A DNA stretch of 64,000 nt. Origin: Flavobacterium frigoritolerans. Lineage in GTDB: Bacteria; Bacteroidota; Bacteroidia; Flavobacteriales; Flavobacteriaceae. Under the pieces are notes generated by a model that saw nothing but the letters and a program-made list of their open reading frames with translations, was not told the DNA's origin and ran no database searches. Of the stretch, positions 23,525 through 32,895 are shown one piece after another. A program made the translations under genes and the position numbers. How positions within the stretch are numbered: the stretch's first letter is position 1; each line of letters opens with the position of its first letter. Where the stretch lies: positions 1 through 64,000 of the forward strand of contig NZ_JAOZEV010000008.1 of the NCBI RefSeq assembly GCF_025847275.1, written 5' to 3'.

Positions 23525-23840
23525 ATTTCAAGCCAATTCTATTTTAGAATCTGTTATAGCATTAACAATTATTTCGGTGTGCTTATATTTTTCTATTATA
23601 ATTTTTGCAAGAGTCTACACTCCTAGTACATCAATAAGATTCTATACTACTCAAAATAAAGCAAACGAGTTGTTTTTTTTAAAAGAAATAAGAAATGATT
23701 CCTTATTAGAAGAAAATGAGAATTTCCAAATAGAAGAAGAAGTTTTAAATAACAATTTAAAAAAAATTTATATAACATCTAAAGACAGTGCACAATTTAA
23801 GTTTAAAAAAATTTTCTATGTACAAAACAATTCTCAATAG
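23499..23840 (+). CDS. Minor pseudopilin-like protein
   Basis: 113 aa from ATG 23499 (a TTG 21 bp upstream is possible). Starts MALLKKYYRFQANSILESVIAL: basic leader, then a prepilin-like hydrophobic helix with Glu at the expected position +5 after Asn/Ser (NSILESVIALTIISVCLYFSI). The globular part is short and charged. It overlaps both neighbours in other frames, which is typical of translational coupling. Family-level pseudopilin assignment rests on the N-terminal motif and the operon. Confidence 0.7.
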   Translation: MALLKKYYRFQANSILESVIALTIISVCLYFSIIIFARVYTPSTSIRFYTTQNKANELFFLKEIRNDSLLEENENFQIEEEVLNNNLKKIYITSKDSAQFKFKKIFYVQNNSQ

Positions 23841-24318
23841 TCAAAATTCAATTCCAGCCTTTTCTATAATTGAAACTATCATAAGCATGGCAATAACTGC
23901 TATTATAATGGGTGTACTATTTGTCATTTTTTCGATCATAACAGGACGTACATTAGATTTTAAAAACCAAAATGAGTTAGTGAACGACACCAATCGATTG
24001 ACATATAGCTTGAATAAAGATATTTTTGAAAAAGATAAAATGACGGTTTTAATGCGTGAAATTTATTTTGATGGATACTCTGGAGAAAAAATTACTTATC
24101 GATTTTCAGAAGATTATATTTTAAGAAACACTGAAACGTTTATCGATACTTTCCGAATTAAATTAAACACTATGATTCTGGATACAGTAAGAAGTGAATC
24201 AAAGCAGTCTGCTTTTCAAAAAATAAAACTAAAAATAGAATCTAATGAAGAAATAGTGGATTTACAATTTTACAAAAGAATTTATCCTAATGAATTATTA
24301 CAAACCCTAAAGAAATAA
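23818..24318 (+). CDS. Minor pseudopilin (GspJ/PilW-like)
   Basis: 166 aa from ATG 23818 (the frame opens 10 codons earlier). The type III leader motif PAFSIIETIISMAITAIIMGV shows the conserved Glu at +5 of the mature helix. The body (about 40-166) is a small alpha/beta domain with no recognised signature. It overlaps the previous gene by 23 bp and its TAA overlaps the next ATG (TAATG). It would be cleaved by the prepilin peptidase encoded at 25954. Confidence 0.78.
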   Translation: MYKTILNSQNSIPAFSIIETIISMAITAIIMGVLFVIFSIITGRTLDFKNQNELVNDTNRLTYSLNKDIFEKDKMTVLMREIYFDGYSGEKITYRFSEDYILRNTETFIDTFRIKLNTMILDTVRSESKQSAFQKIKLKIESNEEIVDLQFYKRIYPNELLQTLKK

Positions 24319-25436
24319 TGAGTATCGATTTAGCTACATATAAAACAAATAAATCTGGCAAAAAAGATTATAAGATAATAACGAAGTCTTTTCGTCTTTC
24401 CAAAAAACTTTCAGATAAAAAAAAGGAAGTTTTTTACAGAGAGCTGGGAATGCTTTTAAAGTCGGGGGTCGATTTTAAAAAATCATTAGAAATACTCGGT
24501 AACCAATCAAATAATAAATTCGAAAAAGAGATTATCCTTCAAATAAAAGAAAAAGTAGTTGAAGGAAAAAGTATCTATGAATCAATGCGAGAAAGCAATC
24601 AGTTTTCTGCTTACGAATTTTATAGCATTCAAATTGGCGAAGAAACAAGGAAACTAGAAGAAGTTCTGGGAGAACTTCAAAAGTATTTCAACCAAAAAAT
24701 TCAGATGAAAAGACAAATCATTTCGGTAATGACCTATCCAACTATTGTTATGTTAGTTACAATTTTGGTGCTTTATTTTATGCTGAATAAAGTTGTTCCT
24801 ATGTTTAGTTCTGTCTTTAAACAATTCGGGAGTGAATTACCCAAAAGTACTCAAATCATAATAAAAATATCTAACCATTCGGGAATAATTTTTTCAATTA
24901 TAATGGGGATTATCATAAGTATGATATTCCTTCATGTACTTTTAAAAGAAACGCATCGCTATAGATTCTTTACTTCCAATATCGTTTTGAAAATTCCGTA
25001 TTTTGGGAATTTGGTCCGTAAAATTTATATCTCACGTTTTTGCCAAGCAATGAACTTATTAATTACTTCTAAAACTACATTAATTAATTCATTGGCCTTA
25101 ACATCTAAAATGATTAGTTTTTATCCGATTGAAGTTGCTATTTATCAAATAAAAGAAGACATAACAAAAGGAGCTTCCTTGAATGAGAGTTTAAAAAAAC
25201 ATGCTGTATTTGAAAACAAGATGGTTTCTATGGTCAAAGTAGCGGAGCAGATTAACCAGCTCGAAACTATGTTTGAGCGACTCACAGAACAATATAATGA
25301 GGAAATAAATTATCAAACCAAAATGATCGGTGTCATTTTAGAACCCTTAATTATTATTGTAATTGGGGCTATTGTAGGCGTGATTATGGTCTCTATGTAT
25401 GCTCCAATGTTTGATTTAAGTAAAATTATAAATTAA
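24318..25436 (+). CDS. gspF: Type II secretion / pilus inner membrane platform protein GspF
   Basis: 372 aa with two GspF domains (about 35-165 and 240-365) and three transmembrane segments (about 140-165, 190-215, 340-362). Visible signatures are FYRELGMLLKSGVDFKKSLEIL, the FCQAMNLLITSKTTLINSL repeat of the same motif, and the C-terminal EPLIIIVIGAIVGVIMVSMYAPMF typical of GspF/PilC. It forms the inner membrane platform that couples GspE ATPase to pseudopilus growth. Confidence 0.93.
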   Translation: MSIDLATYKTNKSGKKDYKIITKSFRLSKKLSDKKKEVFYRELGMLLKSGVDFKKSLEILGNQSNNKFEKEIILQIKEKVVEGKSIYESMRESNQFSAYEFYSIQIGEETRKLEEVLGELQKYFNQKIQMKRQIISVMTYPTIVMLVTILVLYFMLNKVVPMFSSVFKQFGSELPKSTQIIIKISNHSGIIFSIIMGIIISMIFLHVLLKETHRYRFFTSNIVLKIPYFGNLVRKIYISRFCQAMNLLITSKTTLINSLALTSKMISFYPIEVAIYQIKEDITKGASLNESLKKHAVFENKMVSMVKVAEQINQLETMFERLTEQYNEEINYQTKMIGVILEPLIIIVIGAIVGVIMVSMYAPMFDLSKIIN

Positions 25437-25511
25437 GCAGCATACCCTCAAAATTCAATTTGTTTGCTTACAAGCCATTCCTTATTTTTTTAACGAATAA
25501 AAAACTATAAA

Positions 25512-25946
25512 ATGATAAATAAAATTAAGAAAAATAATGCTTTTTTAAAAAAGAAAACTATAAAGGCTTACTCTTTAACAGAGATTTTAATTGTGTTGTG
25601 CATCATCGGCATATTATTACTCATGATTTTACCAAATCAAACTTCCGTTATTGGTCAGGCAAAAGCTATTGAGGCTCAGGCCATGCTCAATCAGGTTTAC
25701 GGATTGGAGAAAAGTTATTTTTATAGACATTCTAAATATTCTAACAGCTTGGAGGAAATTGGTTTTGAGCAAGAAAAAACCGTCGATGAAGGAGGTCAAG
25801 CCATTTATAGAATTGAAATCATTGAAGCTTCTAATAATCATTTTTTAGCAAGAGCTACAGCAACATCTGATTTAGATGATGATGGGAATTTCAATACTTG
25901 GGAAATTGACAGTAAAAAAATATTAACCGAAGTAACAAAAGAATAA
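25512..25946 (+). CDS. gspG: Major pseudopilin, GspG-like
   Basis: 144 aa. A long basic leader (MINKIKKNNAFLKKKTIKA) precedes the cleavage motif AYSLTEILIVLCIIGILLLMILPN, with Glu at +5. The mature body begins as in GspG (AKAIEAQAMLNQVYGLEKSYFYRHSKYSNSLEEIGF). A late Asp-rich stretch (DLDDDGNFNTWEID) resembles the calcium-binding loop of GspG pseudopilins. It is separated from gspF by a 75-bp gap and followed at once by the prepilin peptidase. Confidence 0.88.
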   Translation: MINKIKKNNAFLKKKTIKAYSLTEILIVLCIIGILLLMILPNQTSVIGQAKAIEAQAMLNQVYGLEKSYFYRHSKYSNSLEEIGFEQEKTVDEGGQAIYRIEIIEASNNHFLARATATSDLDDDGNFNTWEIDSKKILTEVTKE

Positions 25947-25953
25947 ATTGAAA

Positions 25954-26427
25954 ATGATCATAATCATATTATTTAGTTTCGCAATTGTTTTTGTTCAAGA
26001 TTGGAAACATCGAGAGATACATCTTATTTTACCGATAGTAATTTTTTCTACATCTTTCTTTATGATCCCAGTTAAAAGTCTTAACCTATTTAAAATAATA
26101 CTTTTTAATTCTAGTTTTTTTTTAATTACACTAGGCTTCTTAATTATTTATATGAGTTTCAAGTTAAAAAGATTCCTAAATCCCTTTCAGCATTATTTCG
26201 GATTAGGAGATTTATTATTTTATATTGCTGTCACTCCTTTGTTTTTGTTACAAAACTATATTTTGTTTTTTATACTTTCTATGTTGTTTGCGGTTGTTCT
26301 ACAACTTAGTTTAAAGAAGATTCTCAAAGAACAAACAGTTCCTCTAGCTGGGTTTACAGCTTTATTTTTATGCATTATTATTTTGAAAGACTGTTTTTTA
26401 CCCTTTCAAAAAATCACACTATTATAA
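25954..26427 (+). CDS. Prepilin peptidase, A24 family, without methylase domain
   Basis: 157 aa from ATG 25954 (TTG at 25948 also possible). It carries both catalytic aspartates: QDWKHREIHL (first Asp near residue 17) and the GxGD motif YFGLGDLLFY (Asp near residue 86). Five or so transmembrane helices follow. It lacks the N-terminal Cys-containing methyltransferase domain of PilD, as in short archaeal-like or Bacteroidota forms. It should cleave the leaders of the three or more pseudopilins of this operon. Its stop overlaps the gspE ATG. Confidence 0.85.
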   Translation: MIIIILFSFAIVFVQDWKHREIHLILPIVIFSTSFFMIPVKSLNLFKIILFNSSFFLITLGFLIIYMSFKLKRFLNPFQHYFGLGDLLFYIAVTPLFLLQNYILFFILSMLFAVVLQLSLKKILKEQTVPLAGFTALFLCIIILKDCFLPFQKITLL

Positions 26428-27833
26428 TGACACCAAATATCATAATACTTCCTGAAATTCGGCATGCTGTCTCCAATGATCTTGCAAATCAGTATCGGAT
26501 ATTACCTAAACTGATGCTTCAAGACACATTGGAATTATATGTTGATCATTCAAATAATGATGAAAATAATAAAGAAGAATTGGAACTTTTTTTAGGAAAA
26601 AAAATTATTTTTCATCCTATAGATACAATAGAAATTGAAAGAGCATTATCTATATATTATCGAAAAGAAAGATCATTAAATCCAAAAAAATCTTTAAATG
26701 TAGATAAAGGTGATTTTCTTGAAAATATATTTGATGAAGCAAAATCATTAAAATGCAGTGACATCCATTTCGAAGTTTACGAAGATTCATCGCGTATTCG
26801 TTTTAGAATTGATGGTCAATTAATTGAACGCTATAAAATAGAACGTGATAATTATCTTGAGTTAGTTAATAAAGTTAAGATTAAAGCTAAATTAAACATT
26901 ACCGAAAAAAGACTTCCGCAAGACGGAAGGATAACCAACGAAGCGTTTGATATAAGGGTATCTATTTTACCAACCTTATTTGGCGAGAAAATAGTTATGC
27001 GTCTTTTAGGCCAAGACGCTTCGAATATAGATTTATCTACGCTGGGACTTCAGGAGGAAGAACTGGAAAAGTATCTCGAAGCAGTAAAAAAACCTAACGG
27101 AATCATATTGATAAGCGGACCAACTGGATCTGGAAAAACAACTACCCTTTATGCAACATTAAGATTACTAAATGACAGTCGAAGAAATATAGTTACAGTT
27201 GAAGATCCAATTGAATATACTTTAAAAGGGATTAATCAGGTACAATTAAAAGAAGATATAGGATTAACTTTTTCTTCGGCACTAAAATCATTTTTACGTC
27301 AGGATCCTGATGTCATTATGTTAGGAGAAATTCGTGATTCTGAAACTGCATTAATGGCTATTCGTTCCTCGTTAACTGGACATTTAGTTCTGTCAACTAT
27401 ACATACCAATTCAGCGATTGGAACTATTTCAAGGTTAATTGATATGGGAGTTCCTTCTTATTTAATTGCAGAAACTTTAAATTTATCTGTAGCTCAACGA
27501 CTGATCCGAAAACTTTGCAATCATTGCAAAAAAGAAACAGTTTGTAATCCTAAAGATTTTCCGCTGAATTTTAAATTTCCACATCCCATTTTTTCTTATT
27601 ACAAACCTGTAGGCTGCAATGAATGTTTTCATACAGGTTATAAAGGAAGAACAGCTATATACGAAGTTTTAACGATTGATTCTGTAACTATTGAGGCTAT
27701 TAAAAATAATACGATTACAAAATTATATAGTGATTCTGAAAATTACAAATCATTATCTGAAAAAGCCTTTGAAATTTTAGTTGCTGGAGAAACATCTCTA
27801 GAAGAAATATATCCAATTTTAATAAATATATAA
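26427..27833 (+). CDS. gspE: Type II secretion ATPase GspE
   Basis: 468 aa from ATG 26427 (frame opens 19 codons earlier inside the peptidase gene). Walker A is GPTGSGKTTTLYATL (near 231). The Asp box and Walker B are DPDVIMLGEIRDSETA (near 295), and the His box is STIHTNSA (near 330). A tetracysteine zinc module is formed by CNHCKKETVC and CNECFHTGYKGR (near 367-405). The N-terminal N1E-like part is short. It powers pseudopilus assembly on GspF at the cytoplasmic face. Confidence 0.96.
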   Translation: MTPNIIILPEIRHAVSNDLANQYRILPKLMLQDTLELYVDHSNNDENNKEELELFLGKKIIFHPIDTIEIERALSIYYRKERSLNPKKSLNVDKGDFLENIFDEAKSLKCSDIHFEVYEDSSRIRFRIDGQLIERYKIERDNYLELVNKVKIKAKLNITEKRLPQDGRITNEAFDIRVSILPTLFGEKIVMRLLGQDASNIDLSTLGLQEEELEKYLEAVKKPNGIILISGPTGSGKTTTLYATLRLLNDSRRNIVTVEDPIEYTLKGINQVQLKEDIGLTFSSALKSFLRQDPDVIMLGEIRDSETALMAIRSSLTGHLVLSTIHTNSAIGTISRLIDMGVPSYLIAETLNLSVAQRLIRKLCNHCKKETVCNPKDFPLNFKFPHPIFSYYKPVGCNECFHTGYKGRTAIYEVLTIDSVTIEAIKNNTITKLYSDSENYKSLSEKAFEILVAGETSLEEIYPILINI

Positions 27834-27837
27834 TATA

Positions 27838-29745
27838 ATGCTTAAACAGGTTATTTGCCTACTAGCCATACTGTTTTTAACAAATAGTATTCATGCTCAA
27901 CAAGATATTAATGAATTGAGTAGAAAATTTGATGAACTCTCAATACGGAAAAAAGGGTTAAACGAAGTTATTAAAATTGATGTTTCAGGATTAACTTTAC
28001 ATGACTTTATTACATCCATAGCTGAAGAACATCAACTAAATACGGATGTTGATGTCGAACTGAACCAACCCATAAACAATACTTTTTTTGATGTAACGGT
28101 AAAAGATGTTTTTATACATCTTACACAAAAATATGACTTAGAAGTAAGTTTTATGAACAATATTATTGTTTTTAAAAAAAGAAAAATAGTACCTATTGTC
28201 GAGAAAAAGAAGCCTAAAATTATAGATGTGAGTTACAATCCACAAAATGATTTTTTATCTATTAAATTAGAAAATGATTCTCTTTCTGCTGTTGCAAAAG
28301 CGATTATAGATAAAACTAATAAAAATTTAGTAATAGCCCAGGATGCAAAAAACATAAAAGTTTCTTCTTATATTCTAAATCGCCCATTTGATCAAGTCAT
28401 CGAAATGATGGCAAAATCTAACAACTTAACAGTCAATAAAAATGAAAATGAGTTTTATTATATAGAAAAAAATGAGGCTGAAAATACAAGTACTGGAATA
28501 AAAAGCACTCAAAAACCGAAACAACCTAAAGCAAGTATAGGTGTGCCAGGGTTTTACGAAATCAATCTTAACAAAAATGGTTTTCTACAAATAAATGCCT
28601 ATATCGCAGATGCTTCTGATTTGTTAACCGAAGCTGCAGAAAAGCTTCATATTAATTATTTTTTGTATGATAAACCTGAAAATCAAAAAACGACACTATC
28701 AGCTGATAATATCACTTTTGATGATTTATTAGAACATATCTTTAAGGGTAAAAAATATACTTATAAAAAACAAGATAATTTTTATTTAATAGGAGAAGAA
28801 GCTACTGAAGGATTAAGAGTAACAGAGGTGATACAATTAGAAAATCGATCTATTGAAGCCGTTATTAATACACTACCAAAAGTATTCACAGAAAAATTAG
28901 AAATAAAGGAGTTTATCGAATTAAATGGGTTGATTGTTTCAGGATCAAGATCTATTCTCGATGAATTAAAAATGTATATTAAACAGATTGACAAGGTAGT
29001 TCCAATGGTACAAATTGAGGTAATTATCGTGCAGTATAATAAATCATATGATGTTCAAACGGGAATGAAAGCAGGCTTAGACAAAATAAACGCAACTCAA
29101 ACAAAAGGAGTATTATTTCCTAGTACTGATGTTACTTTAAACGGATCATCAGTAAATAGTCTGATTGATGCTTTCAATGGTTTTGGATTATTTAAATTAG
29201 GAAAAGTAACCGAAGCTTTTTACCTCAACCTAAAATTACTTGAAAATAATTCTATTTTAAAAATAGAATCAACACCTAAGATAGCTACAATTAGTGGACA
29301 TGAAGCAAAATTATCTATTGGTGAAACCAGCTATTACTTTGAGCAAAATAACAGGCTTATAAATAATTCTATTGGGAATGATATTTTAAACTCAGGAACA
29401 TGGAAATCAACAGATGCTAATTTGAGTGTAACAATAAAACCATATGTTTCTACTGATGAAAATGTAACACTCACCATTGCTGTTGAAAAAAGTTCTTTTT
29501 TAGCTAGAATGGGAGAAGATGCTCCTCCTGGAAAAGCCACTCAAAAATTTGAATCATTAGTAAGGGTCAAAAATGGAGAAATGATTTTATTAGGCGGTTT
29601 AGATGAATTAAAAAAAGAAAACTCTGGTTCAGGTACACCACTATTATCTAGAATTCCACTTATAAAATGGTTTTTCAGCAGTAGAAAAAAAGGCAAAAGC
29701 GATTCTAAACTTCATATTTTTATTAAACCAACCGTAATTTATTGA
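27838..29745 (+). CDS. gspD: Secretin GspD/PilQ-like outer membrane channel
   Basis: 635 aa with a signal peptide (LLAILFLTNSIHAQ). N0/N1-like domains repeat in the first 390 residues (KIDVSGLTLHDFITSIAEEH, LSADNITFDDLLEHIF, VIQLENRSIEAVINTLPKVF). The C-terminal secretin domain (about 395-635) includes VEVTIKP-like blocks and the signature GEMILLGGLDELKKENSGSGTPLLSRIPLIKW. It forms the gated pore in the outer membrane. The stop overlaps the next ATG (TGATG). No lipobox is present, so targeting may use the downstream lipoprotein. Confidence 0.94.
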   Translation: MLKQVICLLAILFLTNSIHAQQDINELSRKFDELSIRKKGLNEVIKIDVSGLTLHDFITSIAEEHQLNTDVDVELNQPINNTFFDVTVKDVFIHLTQKYDLEVSFMNNIIVFKKRKIVPIVEKKKPKIIDVSYNPQNDFLSIKLENDSLSAVAKAIIDKTNKNLVIAQDAKNIKVSSYILNRPFDQVIEMMAKSNNLTVNKNENEFYYIEKNEAENTSTGIKSTQKPKQPKASIGVPGFYEINLNKNGFLQINAYIADASDLLTEAAEKLHINYFLYDKPENQKTTLSADNITFDDLLEHIFKGKKYTYKKQDNFYLIGEEATEGLRVTEVIQLENRSIEAVINTLPKVFTEKLEIKEFIELNGLIVSGSRSILDELKMYIKQIDKVVPMVQIEVIIVQYNKSYDVQTGMKAGLDKINATQTKGVLFPSTDVTLNGSSVNSLIDAFNGFGLFKLGKVTEAFYLNLKLLENNSILKIESTPKIATISGHEAKLSIGETSYYFEQNNRLINNSIGNDILNSGTWKSTDANLSVTIKPYVSTDENVTLTIAVEKSSFLARMGEDAPPGKATQKFESLVRVKNGEMILLGGLDELKKENSGSGTPLLSRIPLIKWFFSSRKKGKSDSKLHIFIKPTVIY

Positions 29746-30932
29746 TGTTAGCAATACTATCTAAATTCATAAAGTTAAACAACTTAAATGTTGTTGGAGT
29801 GATCAAAAAAGATGATTATGAAATCTATAACTTGCTTACAATACAAAAAAAAGCAGACAAGATTTCTATTGTTTCTCAACAAACATTTGACTCTTTTGAA
29901 AAATTAATAAGGATGTCAGATCATAAAAAGCCACTTCTAATAGTAATAGAGGGAAAAGGGGTCCTAAACAAAGAAATAGATTATACTAATGAAATGGATA
30001 TAAATTGGCAAAAAAACGTTGATTTAAACACTATTTATTATACTGATGTTAAAGGATTAAACTCAAACTTTATTAGTTTTTGCAGAAAAAATATCGTTGA
30101 TGAAACCATAATGAAATTTCAAAAAAAAGATTTTCACGTTCTTGATGTTTATGTTGGTTCTTTTTTATCCGCTTTATTAAATACTATTCTAAAAAAAGAA
30201 AATCTTATTTCGACTGATCTGCATTTAGAGTTTGAAAATGAAAAAATAGTCCGTTTTACCAAACAGGATACAATAATAAAAGCAGAAACATACAAGATCG
30301 GAGATGACACTGTTTCGAATACCTTCTTACCTTTATATGGCGTTGTCATTCATTTTTTTGTGCAGCCAAAAGAGGTTTCAAAAACCATCAATATCACTTT
30401 AAATAGTGATGAATTAATTTATAAAAAAGCGTTCCGTTTTTTTGGAATAACCATGTTAGTTGGTTTTCTAACTGCATTATTGATAAGCTATTTTATGACA
30501 CAATATTACGCGAGCAAGAATGATGAACTCAATCTTCATACAGTATATTCAAATCAGTCTTATCAATTCATATTGGATTTAGAAAAAGAAAAAGAAAAAA
30601 AAATTGGAGTTTTAAAAGAATCTGGTTTTTTGTCTTCTAAATTTCTCTCTTATTATGGATACGAAATTATTAAAACAATACCAGCTGCCATTTCTTTGAA
30701 TGAATTAAATATTATTCCAATAAAAAAAGAATACAAGGAGAATAAAAAAATATTTTTTGAAAATAATATTGTCTTAGTCAAAGGAGAAACCTTCGAAGAA
30801 GCTTCCTTTAATAAATGGCTAGAAGACTTAAAAAAGATGAATTGGGTACAACGTTTTGAAATTATAAGTTTAAAAAAAGACAAAAACAACAAATCGATAT
30901 TCGAAATAAAAATCACGCTTAAAAATGTTTGA
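29745..30932 (+). CDS. PilM-PilN/GspL-like inner membrane protein
   Basis: 395 aa from ATG 29745 (TTG one codon earlier). The N-terminal ~220 residues are cytoplasmic and resemble a degenerate actin-like PilM/GspL domain (VVGVIKKDDYEIYNLLTI, FHVLDVYVGSFLSALLN). A single transmembrane helix follows (FFGITMLVGFLTALLISYFM, about 230-250). The periplasmic part contains a coiled-coil stretch and a PilN-like ferredoxin fold (AISLNELNIIPI, VLVKGETFEEASFNKWLEDLKKM). It thus combines the PilM and PilN roles, like GspL, and would link GspE to the periplasmic alignment complex. The pairing is inferred from topology and position. Confidence 0.75.
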   Translation: MLAILSKFIKLNNLNVVGVIKKDDYEIYNLLTIQKKADKISIVSQQTFDSFEKLIRMSDHKKPLLIVIEGKGVLNKEIDYTNEMDINWQKNVDLNTIYYTDVKGLNSNFISFCRKNIVDETIMKFQKKDFHVLDVYVGSFLSALLNTILKKENLISTDLHLEFENEKIVRFTKQDTIIKAETYKIGDDTVSNTFLPLYGVVIHFFVQPKEVSKTINITLNSDELIYKKAFRFFGITMLVGFLTALLISYFMTQYYASKNDELNLHTVYSNQSYQFILDLEKEKEKKIGVLKESGFLSSKFLSYYGYEIIKTIPAAISLNELNIIPIKKEYKENKKIFFENNIVLVKGETFEEASFNKWLEDLKKMNWVQRFEIISLKKDKNNKSIFEIKITLKNV

Positions 30933-31449
30933 AAAATACTCTTATAAACAAAAAATTCATGCTTTGATAGTGCTTTTTTTTATGTTGTCGATTGTAGCTT
31001 ACAAAAGATCATTCCATAATTTATTTGAAGTAATCACCACATATAAAACTACCTCAAAAAAAGCAGATGATATCAATACAAAAACAAAAAACATTGATAG
31101 TTTAATCAAAGATGTTGCCTATTTAGATAAGATAATTGGCAAAGAAGGAATAACAAAAGAAATAGTACAGCTGGGTATTGTAAGCTTTGCGTCTAAAAAT
31201 GCACCTGAGGTTTCAATTAGTGATTTACAACCCATACATGATTACCCAGAAGATGATTATCATATTATTACCAACCAGTTAGACATAACAGGAAACGCTG
31301 ATCAACTACTAAAATTAGCTTATGATTTTGAGAAAAAATTTAATTTATCGAGAATAGTAAGTATGAATTTTTATATAACAAAAAAAAACAATAAATCTGA
31401 AGTTTTACATTTAAAAATGATTTTTCAAAATTATGAAAACAATAAATAA
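30925..31449 (+). CDS. PilO/GspM-like alignment protein
   Basis: 174 aa: short cytoplasmic N-terminus, one transmembrane helix (IHALIVLFFMLSIVAYK, about 11-27), a coiled coil, then a small ferredoxin-like domain (ITGNADQLLKLAYDFEKKFNLSRIVSMNFYI, about 122-152), the pattern expected for PilO/GspM. It overlaps the preceding gene by 8 bp and the next by 17 bp. Confidence 0.75.
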   Translation: MFEKYSYKQKIHALIVLFFMLSIVAYKRSFHNLFEVITTYKTTSKKADDINTKTKNIDSLIKDVAYLDKIIGKEGITKEIVQLGIVSFASKNAPEVSISDLQPIHDYPEDDYHIITNQLDITGNADQLLKLAYDFEKKFNLSRIVSMNFYITKKNNKSEVLHLKMIFQNYENNK

Positions 31450-32389
31450 AATAATATTGATTGCTACATTAGCAATCCTAACTTATTCCTGCGAAGATAT
31501 TTTTGAACAAGATATTAGTAACGATACTATTCAAATTATTTCGCCATCAAAAGAGGCCAAAATAGAAAGTAATGTGGTAAAATTTAAATGGAACACTACT
31601 AAAGCAGCTGATAAATATCGCATTCAAATATTTGAGTCCGATCAGATTTTGCTACTCGATTCGTTAACGACTAAAACAAGTATAACATTGCCTTTAAAAG
31701 CTGGAAATTATATTTGGAGAGTTAGAGGTGAAAATTATGGCTATCAATCAATATATTCTTTTCCTTCTTATTTTTCTACAACAATTCCTAATGATTTGAC
31801 AGATCAACAAGTTATTTTATTAAATCCTCAAAACAATAAGTTTGTAAACACTATAAATGTTAGCTTAAACTGGGAGTCCATGGATAAGGCTACGAGCTAT
31901 AGTGTTAAAGTTATAAACACCTTAACGAGTCAGGAAATGCACAGTAAAGATGCTGTAACAGAAACCTCTGTAACACTTAATGTTCTTAACTTAGTTGATG
32001 CCAATTATCAATGGAGAGTAAAAGCTAAAAATACAAATTCTGAAACTAAACAGTATTCTGCACGAAATTTCAGCATTGATACGACTATACCTAATCAACC
32101 CAAAAATATAAGTCCTGTTACTAATTCTACTTATACATCAAATTCAAATATTAATTTTATCTGGAATATTGCAACAGATACAGGGAACATAAAATCTCCT
32201 ATTTCCTATGTAGTAGAATTTTCAAATGATATTGACTTTGCTACGGTTATTCGAACTCAAAATAGTATTTCTACAACACTTCAACAAACTTTTTCAACAA
32301 TTGGAGTGTATTATTGGAGAGTAAAAGCAATTGATGAGGCTGGAAATATTGGCACCAATAGCACTGGTTTTAAGCTCACTATAAATTAG
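31433..32389 (+). CDS. Lipoprotein with three Fn3-like domains in the secretion operon
   Basis: 318 aa with lipobox ILTYSC (Cys near residue 20). Three beta-sandwich repeats each end in an YxWRV motif: NYIWRVRGENYG (near 100), NYQWRVKAKNTN (near 197), VYYWRVKAIDEAG (near 300). Fibronectin type III-like domains of this sort are often surface or periplasmic scaffolds. A lipoprotein embedded between PilO- and PilP-like genes might serve as a secretin pilot or as a surface receptor. This gene has no counterpart in the classical T2SS operon. Function is inferred from location only. Confidence 0.75.
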   Translation: MKTINKIILIATLAILTYSCEDIFEQDISNDTIQIISPSKEAKIESNVVKFKWNTTKAADKYRIQIFESDQILLLDSLTTKTSITLPLKAGNYIWRVRGENYGYQSIYSFPSYFSTTIPNDLTDQQVILLNPQNNKFVNTINVSLNWESMDKATSYSVKVINTLTSQEMHSKDAVTETSVTLNVLNLVDANYQWRVKAKNTNSETKQYSARNFSIDTTIPNQPKNISPVTNSTYTSNSNINFIWNIATDTGNIKSPISYVVEFSNDIDFATVIRTQNSISTTLQQTFSTIGVYYWRVKAIDEAGNIGTNSTGFKLTIN

Positions 32390-32391
32390 AT

Positions 32392-32895
32392 ATGGCTAAA
32401 AAGAAAATAAATATAATTTTAATTATAATAGTTTTAGGACTTTGGGGAACTGCAGGTTATAGAACCTTTATTCGTGATTTTTTTGAAAACAAAATAATTC
32501 ATGAACAACAAAATCAAAAGAATGATTTTGTTGTTCATCAAATAAATAAAGATACTTTTAAATTGGAAAAAATAAACCGAGATCCATTTCTTAATAAACA
32601 ATTTCATAGCAATGTTATTGTTCCTAAAAAACAGGTTTCAAGCTATTCGAGTTTCACTCCTGTAAGCCCAAAGCCCAAACCGAATCTAAACTGGCCTGAA
32701 CTTTCTTATTACGGATATATTCAGTCAAAGAATCAAGAACTGGTATTATTAAAAGTAGATTCGAAATTATATAAATTAAAACTTAATGTTCCTATAAATG
32801 GCCTTACAGTTAAGAAAATTTATAAAGATTCTGTTGCTGTTTTTTATAATTCTGGAATCAAAATAATTCGATTAAAACAGCCACGAAACAGATAA
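32392..32895 (+). CDS. PilP/GspC-like periplasmic linker
   Basis: 167 aa with one N-terminal transmembrane segment (INIILIIIVLGLWGTAGYRTF). A Pro/Lys linker (about 80-98) precedes a small beta domain (WPELSYYGYIQSKNQELVLLKVDSKLYKLKLNVPINGLTVKKIYKDSVAVFY), which fits the homology region of GspC/PilP that contacts the secretin N0 domain. It is the last gene of the operon. Confidence in PilP versus GspC naming is low; the linker role is likely. Confidence 0.72.
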   Translation: MAKKKINIILIIIVLGLWGTAGYRTFIRDFFENKIIHEQQNQKNDFVVHQINKDTFKLEKINRDPFLNKQFHSNVIVPKKQVSSYSSFTPVSPKPKPNLNWPELSYYGYIQSKNQELVLLKVDSKLYKLKLNVPINGLTVKKIYKDSVAVFYNSGIKIIRLKQPRNR

